A DNA stretch of 64,000 nucleotides from Stachybotrys elegans (Eukaryota; Ascomycota; Sordariomycetes; Hypocreales; Stachybotryaceae): the NCBI GenBank assembly GCA_020746835.1, contig JAGPNK010000009.1, positions 1,736,001 to 1,800,000 on the forward strand, in the 5' to 3' direction. Shown in pieces: positions 1 through 11,269 of the stretch; position 1 is the stretch's first letter, and each line of letters opens with the position of its first letter. The position numbers and the translations under genes were made by a program. A model generated the notes under the pieces. The model ran no database searches. It was not told where the DNA came from and saw only the letters and a program-made list of their open reading frames with translations.

Positions 1-1262
1 GCTGTACCCTTCAAGTGTCATTGCCTGCGAGTGGGTGTTTATGGTCTTGTCCTACATACTCGTCGGTGCCCGAGTATACGTCCGCCTCTTCCTCAAGCAA
101 AACAAGCTGCTAGCCTCGGATTACTTCCTGCTCGTGGGACTGGTGGCCGCCCAGGGCCTCCTCATCTGCGACTCTCTCACCTACCGAAGGGGCCAGATGG
201 AGAACTTCATTGACCCGGGCATCGATGTCCTCAAGGTGAGCGCCGGCCGTCCTTGGGATCGGGAAGCTGGCTCACCGTCTTCTAGATCCGCTTCGCCACC
301 AACTACTTCTTCGACTTCGGCATCTACTTCCCAAAGTTCAGCATCATCGCCTTTTACTACTTTCTCGTCCCTACGTCCAAGACAAAGATGCGAATCGCCC
401 TCCACGCCTTGGCCGCAATCACAGGCATCTCTGCGCTCTTTACCCTCTTTGCTGATACCTTTTGGTGTGGCCCGGACCCAACAACCAACTGGTACGCCCC
501 TTCCGTCACGCCTGTTGCTTGGTCTGATCAGTTATAGGACACACATGGACACTTGCACCGTGTTTGCCTCCATGGACTTGATGCGGGCAAACTGGTCCCT
601 GAACTTCATCACGGAAATTCTGAGTAAGAGCCCAACGAGATGAAAAGAAAAACACAAGAAAAGGCCCTGACCGTATGATAGACCTCGTATACCCGTTCCC
701 CCTTCTTGCTGATCTACGCCTGTCCAAAAAACGAGAGAAGATAAGTCTCTTCGCCATTTTTGGCATGGGAATGATCACTGTCGGTGTGAGCATCGGAAGG
801 TTCGTCACCATGGTCAACGGAGGAAATGCCCTCTCCGTCTGTGAGTCGCCATCTGCTGCCTACCATCCGTGTACAACAACTGACGATGCAGACATCTGGG
901 CGACTGCCGAGCTATGCATCTCCATCATCATCGTCGCCATGACTGCGCTCCGACCGCTGCTCAAGAAGCTCACGCGCATGATCTCGACTGGCCTGACGAG
1001 CAGCGGCAACAAGTCTGGCTACGAGATCTCTTCCCTGGAGAACCAGTCGAGGAGGAAGACGGCATACGGCACCGACACGAGCAGGTTCTGGAAGAACGGG
1101 GAGTCGACCCACCGAAGCAGAGTCATCGCTACCCAGCGCGACGAACTCAACGGCAGCGAGGTCGAGCTGAACGAGGGCGTCATTATGAGGACCGAGGAGG
1201 TGTCCATCTCGAGCGAGGCCATATCCATTAAGGGAAAGAATACTCCCACGAGTCCCGTGTAA
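1..1262 (+). CDS. PTH11-like rhodopsin-fold integral membrane protein, 5' end outside the window
   Basis: The reading frame is already open at base 2 and runs through four short introns (the first at 236-285) to a stop at 1260-1262. The encoded protein has several hydrophobic segments, among them YFFDFGIYFPKFSIIAFYYF and AELCISIIIVAMTALRPLLK. The second matches the last helix and the LRPLL signature of the fungal rhodopsin-like domain (PF20684). A polar cytoplasmic tail of about 100 residues rich in Ser, Glu and Arg follows. Proteins of this family are plasma-membrane or vacuolar proteins of mostly unknown ligand, some of them implicated in surface sensing. The N-terminus and first helix lie beyond the left edge. 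This is one of three apparently functional members in the window, plus one relic. Confidence 0.75.
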
Positions 1263-1628
1263 GATGTGTACCATGATACCCAAATAGAGAGCTTGGCAAC
1301 AACGGATCGCATTCAGTCATTCAATTACTTCTACCCGTTTACACATGATCATATATTGCTACACCATCACCCGAGAAACCGTCAGGACTACAAGATCCGC
1401 TTTGGAGGTTTAAGGGCCACTCCTTTGAGAAGCGACTTGGTTCACGAAGAGGGGTACAAACCACATAACAGAAAAACTCGTGAGTTTTCGCAATTGGTAG
1501 GTGATACAATCTTTGATTTTGTGGCTTCATTCAAGTACATGTCTCTTGTCTCTCGCTTTATCCCTTCTTCCATGGTCCGGTCAAGCAGTTGAACGTGTTA
1601 TTATTTATTTTTACATTCTATTGACTGA

Positions 1629-2816
1629 TTACGACAAGTGCTTCTCATTTACCAGGACATAGCGGTATCGGGGCTTGCCGGCAACCATGTCGACGACCGT
1701 CTGGTTAGCATCGCTCATGGGCCGCAGCTCTACCCAGGGCTTAATCTTCTTTTCCACGGCCAGCTTGAGCATCTCATTGATCTCATTGGGAGAACCAATG
1801 CCGCTGCCTCCAACCTTGATACCACCCCCGATGAGAGAGAAGGCGTTGACGGGAGGAAGGTTTCCACCGTCGGGCGCACTGCATGTGTTAGCGAAGCTAC
1901 GATTGCGACCTGAGCTTACTTACCCAACCTGGATCAGAGCACCGTAGGTTTTGAGGAGCGTCAGGTAGCCCTGCAGGGGCATCTTATCGCTCGAGACGGT
2001 GGAGATGATTAGATCAATGGTTCTTCGGTGCTTGTTGGCCCAGTCCTTGTCGTCATCGGTGGCGATGTACTCGTCGGCTCCTAGGGCAAGGACCTCATCC
2101 CTCTTGGCAGCCTTTCGGGAGATGCCGACGACGCGATCAGCACCGAGGGCCTTGGCGAAGAGGACGCCAAAGTGGCCCAGGCCACCCACACCCACGATGC
2201 CGACAGTCTTTCCAGGCCCGCAGCCATTGTTGCGCAGAGGCGCGTACATGGTGATGCCGCCGCAAAGCATCGGCGCGGCATGCTCGAGGGGATCTCGTCG
2301 GGAATCTTGAAGATGAAGCGCCCGTTGGTGCGGTTGTAGTCTGCGTAGCCGCCGTACGACTTGCCCTCGCCGTTGGGGTACTGCGAGTCGTACGTGTTGA
2401 TCTTCTCGCGGATGCAGTAGTTCTCCAGGCCGGCGGAGCAGTCCGGGCAGTCGGGCTTGAGGCAGCTGCGGCCCTGGGCGCCGACGCCGACGCGGTCGCC
2501 CACCTTGACGTGCTTGACGTTGTGGCCGACGCGGACGGCCTTGCCGACAATCTCGTGGCCGACGCAGCAGGCTGTGCGGGTTAGCATGGGAAGAAGAGTA
2601 CAAGACACCAGCTATGCTGTACTCACGGTATGCCGTCTCGCCCCAGCCTGATCGGAGGGTATGCAGATCTGAGCCGCAGACACCGCAGTGGGTGATTTGG
2701 ATATCGACGTCATCCTCCTGCCACTTCTTGGGCTCAAAGTCCTTCCACTCCATCTTTCCCTCGATGGCCTCGGGGGAGAGGCCCAGCCACCCCTCAAACT
2801 TGTAGTTGGAAGCCAT
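1629..2816 (-). CDS. Zinc-dependent alcohol dehydrogenase (MDR family, cinnamyl-alcohol-dehydrogenase-like), with a one-base frameshift
   Basis: Medium-chain Zn dehydrogenase, likely NADP(H)-linked aldehyde reductase/alcohol dehydrogenase in the cytosol. The catalytic zinc ligands are seen in HCGVCGSDLH and GHEIVG, and the structural zinc cluster in KPDCPDCSAGLENYC. The Rossmann motif is VGVGGLGHFG, followed by SRKAAKR, where basic residues suggest NADP. Introns at 2572-2626 and about 1872-1919 have normal splice sites, and the last exon ends in KPRYRYVLVNEKHLS. The start at 2816 gives the usual N-terminus. The odd feature is at 2288-2291. A run of four G (C on the coding strand) shifts the frame between IPDEIP and EHAAPMLCGG, and five bases would keep the family reading. 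Everything else is intact, so this is either a very recent inactivation or an assembly error. Confidence 0.8.
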
Positions 2817-3270
2817 TGCAGTTGGATGTGTTTGAATTCTGTTCTCGGGTTACGTGAGGGGGTTTCAGAGGAGAAGGTTGTCCTTGACGCAGCTTTTATA
2901 TCTCAATGGAGCGGCATGGTCCAGATCTGAGACAGACACGTACATTTATTAGCGTCTTCTTTCCATGACGTTGCCGTCCGATTCTTTTCGGTCCCACATG
3001 GTTCTATCTTGCGGTGTGCTTGGCCTCGGCACAGGAGCCAAGCTGGTGGCGACCGATTTCGTTTCCTGATGCGTCTAGGTCCTGTGGGACAGACAAATTT
3101 ATTCGGGCCATTCACTGGCAGATGCAATGACGCCATGGGGCGGGCATCCATTACATGTAGAAGGAATGAGTGTGATTGTCATTGCTGAGAGATAATCTAT
3201 ATATGCGTCTTATTACTGGTAAAACATTCAAGCAGCTCCGTCGCGTGTAGATTGGTAATCGAGTTGGATG

Positions 3271-4741
3271 TCAGACGTATTGCATCGCTGATTTGAGGTC
3301 GTCAGTCCGGAAAGGGCCTCCACCATTGGCGATTGTCGGGTTTCTCTGTGCAAACTCGTCGTCGAGTCGGGCCGAGTCTGTGGACGTCCGGGAAAAGAAG
3401 ATCCAGTAAGAGAATTGTCCAATTCCCCAGAGGATGTCAGCAATGACGATGGCGTCGACATACGCCTTCCATCCCAGAATGCCGCCCTGATGAACAACCT
3501 CAAGCCGCTGTGCATCCTTCTGAGACTGCTGAGTCTCTTCGCCCGACCCCGTCTGTCCCTCAGAGTCCTTGTGTGAGCGAATCACGTATGGCCGTACTGG
3601 GTATGCCCAAAAGTGGACAATGGAGACCAGGAGCATCTCAATACAAAGAAGCAGGTTGGGGATTCCAGCAGCCAGAGTCGGATACGAGAGTGTACCCGTC
3701 GGCTGAAGGGGCCCGTCTTCCGCTGTGAGTCGAGCGAAGATAAACTGCTAGTGGTCAATCAACGTGCTAGATGGTCAAACGGCGAAGAATGCTTACCGAT
3801 TGAAGGTAGAAGAGAAACACAACCGCCTTGATGGACAAGACTTTCAGGAGAGGGTTGTGTTCTTTCAGTGGTTCCTTTATTTCATCATAAAATTGAAGCA
3901 AATACAGCATGGCCACTACAAGTGAAGCCATTTCGACGATCCCAATCTATTACTGTTAGCATTTATTCGACCGTGGATGCTGCAGACGTACCCAGATGCT
4001 CGCGTGCTGCGTGCTATTCGACTCTGCGCAGTAAACGTCCCGAGACTCGGTGATAATCTTTGCCAGCGCCCCAAAGAACTTCACCACCACGAATTGGAGG
4101 ATGGCCAAGGAAACAATCTACGCCCGTTAGCAAGAGCAAGCATTGGAAATGGGCTAGTTGGCGCACATTCAACCATCGCAGTCCGCTCGACGGCTGCCCA
4201 CTGCGACGACGCCGGATGCACATGTGAATCAACCGGAGCGGTCCAAACCATGGTTTGGGCCGGAGCAGGTTGAAGACTCGTCTCAAGGAAGACCACTCTG
4301 GTCGTATCTCTTGGCACATGAGGATAAAGAAGCTGGCTACGGCGATGGATTCGTAAAACTCGTAACCGGCTGCGAGGTAGACGTGCCTGGAGTAGAAGTG
4401 TATACTGAGTGCGCAGGATATGGAGTAAACCGGCACCATGAAAAGGATGCGGATTATTCTACAGAGTCAGTGCTGTACTGTTTTATGCAATCATGCCACT
4501 CACTGTTTCTGGGCGAGTGGTGCCGTATAATTGGTTGCATGACGGAAGATCTGAAGCAGTGAAAGCAGACTGGCCAGCGCAGCACAGCCGGCTGCGATGT
4601 ACAGCAACAAGTCGTACGTCGTTGTGCTATCGCCAATGATTGGGTCCTCGACCACTAACGCAGGGTTATTATCTGACGAGCAAGCCTCAAGCCACATGAC
4701 CTACCTGGCACATCAAGCGGATGTTCTTCACACGTCGCCAT
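3271..4741 (-). CDS. Organic solute transporter Ost-alpha/TMEM184 family membrane protein
   Basis: Multi-exon membrane protein of the Solute_trans_a family (PF03619). A small first exon starts with ATG at 4741 (MATCEEHPLDVP) and is spliced to a long TM1 segment (YDLLLYIAAGCAALASLLSL). Then follow the family signatures NYTAPLAQKQ with a following MVPVYSISCALSIHFYSRH, and YEFYESIAVASFFILMCQEI. In a later exon (about 3805-3950) comes HNPLLKVLSIKAVVFLFYLQ. The last exon ends with a hydrophilic tail of about 70 residues and stop at 3271. Family members are seven-helix proteins linked to steroid or solute export and vacuolar function in fungi. The substrate cannot be inferred here. Intermediate exon borders were read by eye and may be off by a few bases. 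Confidence 0.75.
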
Positions 4742-5271
4742 CTTGTAAAGCAGAGTAGGGAGATTGGGAGAGCTTAGTTTCCAAGTTGACTGATTGCAGG
4801 ATGAATTCTTGTCTATGAGATTAGATTTATACACGGATGAAGGGCATTTTATTCTTCATCGATTCTGGCTTTCCTGGCTGTGCTTATCCCAAAATAACTC
4901 CGCTGACTGGGCCGCCATAACGCTTACGCCCATGATGAGACACATTGTGAGCCGCCTGCACGACGAGGATCAGCGGATACAAGGCTAGCTGTACTAATGC
5001 AAGCTGCTTACTCGATGCTGGCATATAACCAATGAGCAATTCTGTTTCTGTGAAGGCAGCCTTACCCATGATTGACTCCGACGTCATACCACTTGACGAA
5101 CCTATAATTGGAATGACAAGATGATGCATCCTCATGTATCATCATCGACATTGCCATCTCATAAAGTCACAGGGTAGATGAGACTACAATACGAGAGCAA
5201 ATTTCTCGATAATAACACTCTGCAGCCGCAATACTCTAGAGTTCTTAACTGTACGCAGAACCATCTGCTGT
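4742..5271. other. Intergenic, no supported gene
   Basis: An 83-codon reading frame on the minus strand at 4884-5135 has no recognisable motif, signal peptide or repeat. I see no convincing gene. Confidence 0.4.
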
Positions 5272-6483
5272 TCATGTCCTCGCGGCCGTTCCCTCGCCAA
5301 AGATGAAATGGACAAAATTATCTGCAATCTTTGCAACACCATACTCCAAGCTCCATCCCTTGATGTCACATATTTTGCGATACACTGCCTCCAACTCGGC
5401 GTCCATTATTTGGCCTGCCACATGGAGGTCGCTTTCCACCAGCAACCGATCGTCCGGCACAAGCCTGAGTGCATCTGTTGACTTTTCTGTGAACTCGGGC
5501 GATGAGAAATTGTGCCTCCGAGAAAAAGAAAAGAAAATCTTGGCCGGGATGGATGGCTTGAGGTACTGCTTCACGGCATCCGCGTTCCCGCTGAAGGAGT
5601 GAAGACATATTCGCGGCGGGAATGGTTTGGCCACTGTGCCAGGTGTGTCAGCTCCAAGAGTCTTCCCGTTCTCACGGGCTTCTTTCTGCTGCGCTCGTTT
5701 CCCCTTCAATTCATGGCCCTTCCAGTAACCTGCCAGCACATCGTATAAAATGCCGTTGACCTGGACGCCATGCACACTGACAGGCCGCCCCATCTCGCCA
5801 GCAAGTGTCAGCTGTGCTAGCAACACAGCCTTTTGGTGCGCCATGGTGATGTTGTGCTTCGAGAGTGGCCTCCTTTCGCGGCCGCCAGGAGTACGCGCCG
5901 GGTCTCGAACAGCCTGGGCATCGGCAGTCCACGGCATGGGAACCCGAAACCTTCTGTCGAGGCCAATCTCTCCCACAATTGCTATTGGATCGCCCGAAAG
6001 TCTTGCTTTTGTGGCAGTTATGAACTCGGATAAAGGCAGCGGTGTTGGGAAGTCCACACATAGGGCCTCTTCTGGTGGAGGGACGAGAACAGCTTGGTAG
6101 TGCCTCGTCTTTGCAACATCAATGCTGCCGGAGTGGTTGAAGGTTGGGTCAGACAAGGTGTCATCGTAGAGCTCATGCGAAAACCATGGGTGCCACCCGT
6201 AGCCGGCAACCACAGTCGGGTCGTGTGCCGATTGCAATTGAGACAATTGGCCAAGTCCATACTCGGCCACGATGCTAGAGACAAGGCTTTGGTCCTGGCT
6301 GCGAGTGGCCATGATGCAGATAGCTCGAGATTTCATCTGGGGGAAGTCTTGCAACGACTGCATTCGCTCCGCCACGTGGTTGTGCACGTCAAAGACACCG
6401 AGATGCCAGGGAAACTCGCCGTCATGGCGGCGCTCAATGGGCTCAATAGCCTCGGCCTCCTCGTGTTGCATACACATTGTCAA
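5272..6483 (-). CDS. TatD-family metal-dependent hydrolase (Scn1-like)
   Basis: Single-exon gene of 403 codons. The metallo-hydrolase barrel signatures appear in order: DVHNH near residue 33, GYGWHPWFSHE, GEIGLDRR, SVHG, LHSFSG and a terminal VESDLH. These are the metal ligands of TatD-type DNases. Length and motif order resemble the fungal Scn1 (Cut9-interacting) subgroup, which carries extra loops compared with bacterial TatD. It probably acts as a soluble 3'-5' exonuclease or related phosphodiesterase. The exact substrate is unknown. The start at 6483 has another Met three codons later, so the true start is uncertain by a few residues. Confidence 0.85.
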   Translation of the reverse strand: MTMCMQHEEAEAIEPIERRHDGEFPWHLGVFDVHNHVAERMQSLQDFPQMKSRAICIMATRSQDQSLVSSIVAEYGLGQLSQLQSAHDPTVVAGYGWHPWFSHELYDDTLSDPTFNHSGSIDVAKTRHYQAVLVPPPEEALCVDFPTPLPLSEFITATKARLSGDPIAIVGEIGLDRRFRVPMPWTADAQAVRDPARTPGGRERRPLSKHNITMAHQKAVLLAQLTLAGEMGRPVSVHGVQVNGILYDVLAGYWKGHELKGKRAQQKEARENGKTLGADTPGTVAKPFPPRICLHSFSGNADAVKQYLKPSIPAKIFFSFSRRHNFSSPEFTEKSTDALRLVPDDRLLVESDLHVAGQIMDAELEAVYRKICDIKGWSLEYGVAKIADNFVHFIFGEGTAART

Positions 6484-7781
6484 AGAGTTGATGAGAGAAA
6501 GCGATCAATCACAAGCGGTCGCATTACATGTCTGCTTTTGGTATGACTCATACTACGGCTAGGCACGGTCTAGTCATGTCATGGTTATCTAGGCATCAGA
6601 AATGACATGACTGAATGCAGTGCGCCTTATAGAAGCGAGCGCAATGGCCATGTTGAGGCACAAGAAGATACTTCAAAATGGGACATCTCGCAAAAGACGT
6701 GCGTTTCGTAGGCCGGATGGCGTCGCATTCAACCCTCACGACTAACATTGACATGGATGGAGCGCAAACCAGAAGTCGATACTCTAAGCCATGAGCCTAT
6801 AATGAACTTGGCAGTATTGATCAGCATACATTAGTTGATGTAGAGGTATGGATTCTACGGCATGACTGTTTCAGGAAAAGACTACAATGTCCCTGGACAG
6901 ATCACGCCATGTCCTGCTGAAGTTCCGTTTTACGACTCTTGGAAATGCAATCATCAGGAACAGCCCCTCCCGGAATATATGCCAAGACTAAGCACCCCAA
7001 ACGTTGTCTACCGACGTTGCAGCCGTTGTTCAGAGAGGGGAAGCACAGCAGCAATCCCACATGTGCCGAGGCCCTTGGAGCAAGCAGATTGGCAATATCC
7101 AGGGCGATCAATAGGCAGCATATTATCATCTGCGCATTGGGCCTAATCAAGGAAGCGGTCATGGAGATCAAGCTCGGCACTCGAGGCGGGCAGTTCACCC
7201 CCGGAGAAAACAACCGCCCTTCAACGAATAGAGTGCAGAGAATACAGGAAAATGGACAGGCAGCAGCGGCTAAATCCATACTCGGGCACCTAGTGACCGC
7301 TCCGTGGAACCAAACCCCTGATTCTGCCTCTGCCGGTGGAGCAGTCTACGGATAATTCATGCTTAATGCTGCAATATGCAACGCGCTGATCTCTCAACGG
7401 CAGAGACAACGAATGCCACGCAAACATGGTAACGATGCGGGCGGTGCGCCAATCAAGAGCTCGCAATTACTCCTCTGGCAACACCCAGGCCCTTAAATGG
7501 CAAGCCTCCGTGATTCCATTTCCTCATGCAACCCCATTCCAGCACGATTAATTTACCTGGCCACTCACAAGATATGCCGGGGGCGACGAACCAAGGCTGC
7601 CTCTCACTGTCACCTTGGCTATCAATAAAACATCATATGCGAGCTCTGATTCACCTACATGGACGGGCGAGCCTGGACATGAGACTGAAGGAGACGTAAA
7701 GTGCATAAAACCCGGAGCCGTTGTCCAGTGCTTCCCTCAACCCCCCATTCAGCGGATTACTCCCTGTATCCCTACTCCAAG
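6484..7781. other. Intergenic, no supported gene
   Basis: About 1.3 kb with two overlapping, opposite reading frames (6902-7279 and 6939-7355) that lack recognisable domains. The last 200 bases form the promoter of the downstream secreted dioxygenase. Confidence 0.4.
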
Positions 7782-8954
7782 ATGCACTTCCCCCTCCCTC
7801 TTGTAGCAGCGTTCGCTGCCGCCGTACTGGCACATCCCGGAGAGGACCACTCAGAGGAGTTGCGCCAGCAGCGTGACTTTTTCGCCAATGTCGAGCGCGC
7901 CTCCTTGGCCCATTGTGCTGAGCAACTCGAGGCTCGGGGCGTCAATGAGCGCAACGTCAAGCGCCGCATGGCTGCCATCGAGCAAGCTCGCAACCAGCGT
8001 AAGGCTACACAATCGCCGTTGAGCATCCGTCTGACATGCTGCAGGAGGTATCAAGAAGCGTGACCTAGACGATGTGCTCAATACGGACCACAACAAGACC
8101 GAGCTGGGCTACACGCCCAGTACGCCCGCTGACATTCTCTTCGCCGGACAGAACTCTTGCGTCCTGACCCCCGAAGTTACCATTGGCCCCTACTGTAATA
8201 CCCCCTCCCCCATGAATGGCGTGCCTGTCTAACCTCTGTAGACGTTAGCGGAGAGTCGATTCGTCGCAACCTTGTCGAGGACCAAGAGGGGGTTGACCTC
8301 ATCCTGGACTTCCAAGTCATCGATGTGTCGACGTGCGAGCCCGTGCCAGAGCTCTTCCTCGAGATCTGGCACTGCAATTCGACGGGCGTGTACGGCGGCG
8401 TCGTCAACCAGGGCAACGGCGACTTCAACGACAAGTCCAACATCGACAAGACGTGGGCCCGAGGCATCCAGCAGACGGACGAGGATGGCGTTGTGCAGTT
8501 TGAGACCTTCTTCCCCGGTCACTACATTGGCCGCGCCACGCACATCCACCTGCTCGCACATGCCAACGCCACACTCCTTGCCAACGAGACGCTCGGCAAC
8601 GAGATCTACAGTAGCCACGTCGGCCAGACCTACTTTGACCAGGACCTCATCGACGAGGTCCAGAGCCTGCAGCCCTATACCAGAAACACGCAGCCCTACA
8701 CCAGGAACGCCCAGGACATCTTCCTGGCCATGGTTGCCAACCAGGACATTGATCCCGTTGTCGAATGGACTCTGCTCGGCGACACCGTGTCTGAGGGCCT
8801 GTTTGCCTGGTATGCCTACGGTATCAACGTCACCGTCACCGACAAGGTCACGCCCGCTGTCTTTAGATATGAGGAGGGAGGCGTCGCTAACCCCGACTTT
8901 TCCAATGGACCTCCCGGCTGGCCACCCGGTGGCGTCCCCCCTATTGCCGAGTAG
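7782..8954 (+). CDS. Secreted intradiol ring-cleavage dioxygenase
   Basis: Three exons (7782-7998, 8045-8194, 8242-8954) give 359 residues. Residues 1-17 (MHFPLPLVAAFAAAVLA) form a signal peptide, so the enzyme is extracellular. The Fe(III) site is visible: Tyr in TIGPYYVSGE at the family position, and Tyr and two His in the signature GHYIGRATHIHLLAH. The protein belongs to the fungal extracellular catechol-dioxygenase-like group (PF00775), which cleaves catechol-type aromatics between the hydroxyls. A short internal duplication, QPYTRNTQPYTRN at about 8681-8706, extends a surface loop. The C-terminus is Gly/Pro-rich. Splice phases join cleanly at all borders. Confidence 0.9.
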
Positions 8955-9936
8955 GCTGTCAGTTCAGTCAAGGGCGAATCTCCGTCTATAGGGGAGACTG
9001 CATGGTGGGGGACCATTCATCTAGTCAATATATCCTCCAAGTTACAAGTGTTTGAAGACTATTGATCGATGTGATGTTTGACTGTCATCACCCGTCTTGA
9101 AGCCCCATCTTTACTCTGCTATTTGTCAATGGCCTAAGCTAGAATTAGAGGCATTCACTCAAGTTTCTTGCTTCAATGCAAGAAATCTTTGTGTCCATGA
9201 TAAATAAGAATACAGAGAGTAACAGATGCCAAGTTAATAGAAACAGCCTGTCCGAGTTATAGTCTCTGCGTAAAGGGCATCGCTCTTAGTCTCAAATAAT
9301 TTTTGTCTCCTACCAAGCGGATTAAATCACCTTGACTGCAGGGAGATCAACTGATCCGTGAAGGAATACCCAGCCCATTGTTGAAATCCTTTATTTCTAT
9401 CCACTGGGCTGGATGATTGTAGGACGAGGAAAATGTATTGTCTGACGTTCTCTCACCAAATGTAGAATATCAGTCCACTAATCCTGGGTATTGTGACATA
9501 ATGGAAGACGTGGACGACTGCCGACTGCTTGTAACGAGCCGTGCAACCGCTGAGAAGGGAGAGATGCCTGCCGCAAACCATCACCACGCCCAGAAAGAGG
9601 CCGAGACAAGCCCGCGGTTTGAAACACTCATTGGGGCAGTACAACCTGGCCAGGGATATCACGGTTCCAATTGACGATGTTAGGCTATTAGGGGCGGGAT
9701 TCGGGATTCGGTATGGAGCAGATGTGGATTCTGTAGCTATGCAGCTTATGATGATACCCGCTAACGGGCATGTTGACAAATTGTCGCGAGATCTGATTAC
9801 TATACCATGGGGCTGGATTAATTACGAAGGCAGTGAACATTCTGGCCTGGCCATGGAAAACATAAAACACTCCTCTCCTCCCTCCTCCTTGCCTTCTCTT
9901 CTCATCTACTCATCATCCTCACAAAGGTCTATAATT
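8955..9936. other. Intergenic and promoter region
   Basis: Contains the 3' flank of the dioxygenase and the 5' leader of the NmrA-like gene. The frame of that gene stays open upstream to 9541, but the added residues resemble no family and precede a good start at 9937. No gene is supported here. Confidence 0.4.
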
Positions 9937-10851
9937 ATGGCTTCTCCATTCAAAAACATCCTCCTTATCGGCGCCAGTGGCTCTATCGGAGCCATTGTTC
10001 TCGATGCACTGGTTCAAGAACCCACTTTCAATGTTACAGCACTACAACGAAAATCCTCCAAGAGCAAAATTCCCTCTGGTGTAAATGTCGTCACGATTGA
10101 TGACGCCTACCCCAGCGATGTTTTGGAGTCTATCTTTCGCGGGCAGGATGCAGTCATTAACTGCATGACATCTCTCGCTGTCAGTGATCAAATTCGCTTC
10201 ATCGACGCTGCTGTTGCCGCAAAGGTCAAGCGTTACGTCCCCTCGGAATACGGCTTGAACAACAACCGGCCAGAGGCCCGGGCACTCAACTCCGTCTTTC
10301 ATGACAAGGGCGAGGTACAGGACTACTTGCGGCTTCGAGAAAAGGATGGCCTGGAATGGATGAGCATTGCATGCGGCATGTGGTTGAAGTGGAGCGCAAA
10401 CCACGATTTTCTCGGGATGCATCTTAAGGAGAAGAGGTTTGTTATATGGGATGACGGAGAGGGATGGTTCAGCTGCACCACAGAGGAAAACACGGCACTT
10501 GGCCTGATCAACGCATTGACAAAGAGATGGGAAGAGACCAAGAACCAGATCGTCTGGCTGAGCGACTTCGCCCTCACTCAGAACATGCTTCTCGCCGCCC
10601 TCGAGCGTATCGGGGGAGAGAAGCTTCAGATCGAGAGGGTTATCACCAGCGATCTCATCAAGGAGAAACAGGCAGCTGTCGCCCAGGGAGATGTCTTGGC
10701 GACCTATGCCTTGATTGAAACTGGTTTTGTATCGGGGAAGTTTGGCGGGCACCTGGAGAAAGAGGGAAAAATAATGAATGAGCTTCTGGAGCTCCCCCCA
10801 AAGTCTGTGGATGAGGTCATCAAGGATGCTTTGGAGAGTGTGAGAGTCTAG
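9937..10851 (+). CDS. NmrA-like / isoflavone-reductase-like NAD(P)-binding protein
   Basis: Intronless 304-codon gene. The N-terminal Rossmann motif ILLIGASGSIGAIVLDAL lies at residues 8-25 and the family motif KRYVPSEYGLNNN near residue 95. Later regions (WLKWSANHDFLG, VIWDDGEGWFSCTTEENTA) match the NmrA/PCBER-type atypical SDRs. Such proteins are either cytosolic NAD(P)H reductases of aromatic compounds or redox-sensing regulators. The neighbouring intradiol dioxygenase would fit an aromatic-metabolism role, but that is inference. The Met at 9937 directly precedes the beta strand of the Rossmann fold, which is why it was chosen. Confidence 0.85.
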   Translation: MASPFKNILLIGASGSIGAIVLDALVQEPTFNVTALQRKSSKSKIPSGVNVVTIDDAYPSDVLESIFRGQDAVINCMTSLAVSDQIRFIDAAVAAKVKRYVPSEYGLNNNRPEARALNSVFHDKGEVQDYLRLREKDGLEWMSIACGMWLKWSANHDFLGMHLKEKRFVIWDDGEGWFSCTTEENTALGLINALTKRWEETKNQIVWLSDFALTQNMLLAALERIGGEKLQIERVITSDLIKEKQAAVAQGDVLATYALIETGFVSGKFGGHLEKEGKIMNELLELPPKSVDEVIKDALESVRV

Positions 10852-11061
10852 TATAACAACAAGATTAATGCCATACAACCACAGTGTTCATTGTCCTTTG
10901 CAATAACATGGCTCTTCTTCTCCATACTATAATAATCCTGTATCATCCATGGCATAGGTCCAAACCCCACCGTCTTAGCTTTGCATATTCTTCCCTTATT
11001 CTCATTGTCGAGCGCCGTAAATGATAAGTAGCTGGGCACTGCATGACCTAAATGGCACTTG

Positions 11062-11198
11062 CTAGTACGAATGTATGTGGGATTTCCCGTTCGTGTGCCC
11101 CAATGGGATACAGACCAGCGACTTCGACGAGGCTCCCTCTGACGATAAAGACGGTATCAGATCAACAGATGACACTTGGCAACTAGTACGAATGTATG
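11062..11198 (+). repeat. Dispersed repeat copy A (about 105 bp) flanked by 16-bp perfect direct repeats
   Basis: The core begins ATGTGGGATTTCCCGTTCG at 11074 and ends near GATGACACTTGG at 11180. It is shared almost exactly with copies at 36750 (+) and 26600 (-). This copy is bracketed by the identical 16-mer CTAGTACGAATGTATG at 11062-11077 and 11183-11198, so it is either flanked by a long target duplication or is a partial tandem duplication. The short reading frame inside is a by-product of the repeat, not a gene. Confidence 0.75.
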
Positions 11199-11269
11199 AT
11201 CTCATGTTGGTCATATCGTTAAATCATTGTCAGTTCAGATGCTGTCATCTCTATTACTACAACTACATC

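Noticed and set aside
4884..5135. 83-codon minus-strand frame
   Set aside because: No domain, signal peptide or sensible neighbour relation. Consistent with chance.
6902..7355. Overlapping frames of 125 and 138 codons on opposite strands
   Set aside because: No recognisable motif in either. Both depend on the same GC-rich stretch.
9541..9936. N-terminal extension of the NmrA-like protein
   Set aside because: The frame is open, but the residues match no family and the Met at 9937 starts directly before the Rossmann fold. It is treated as leader sequence.
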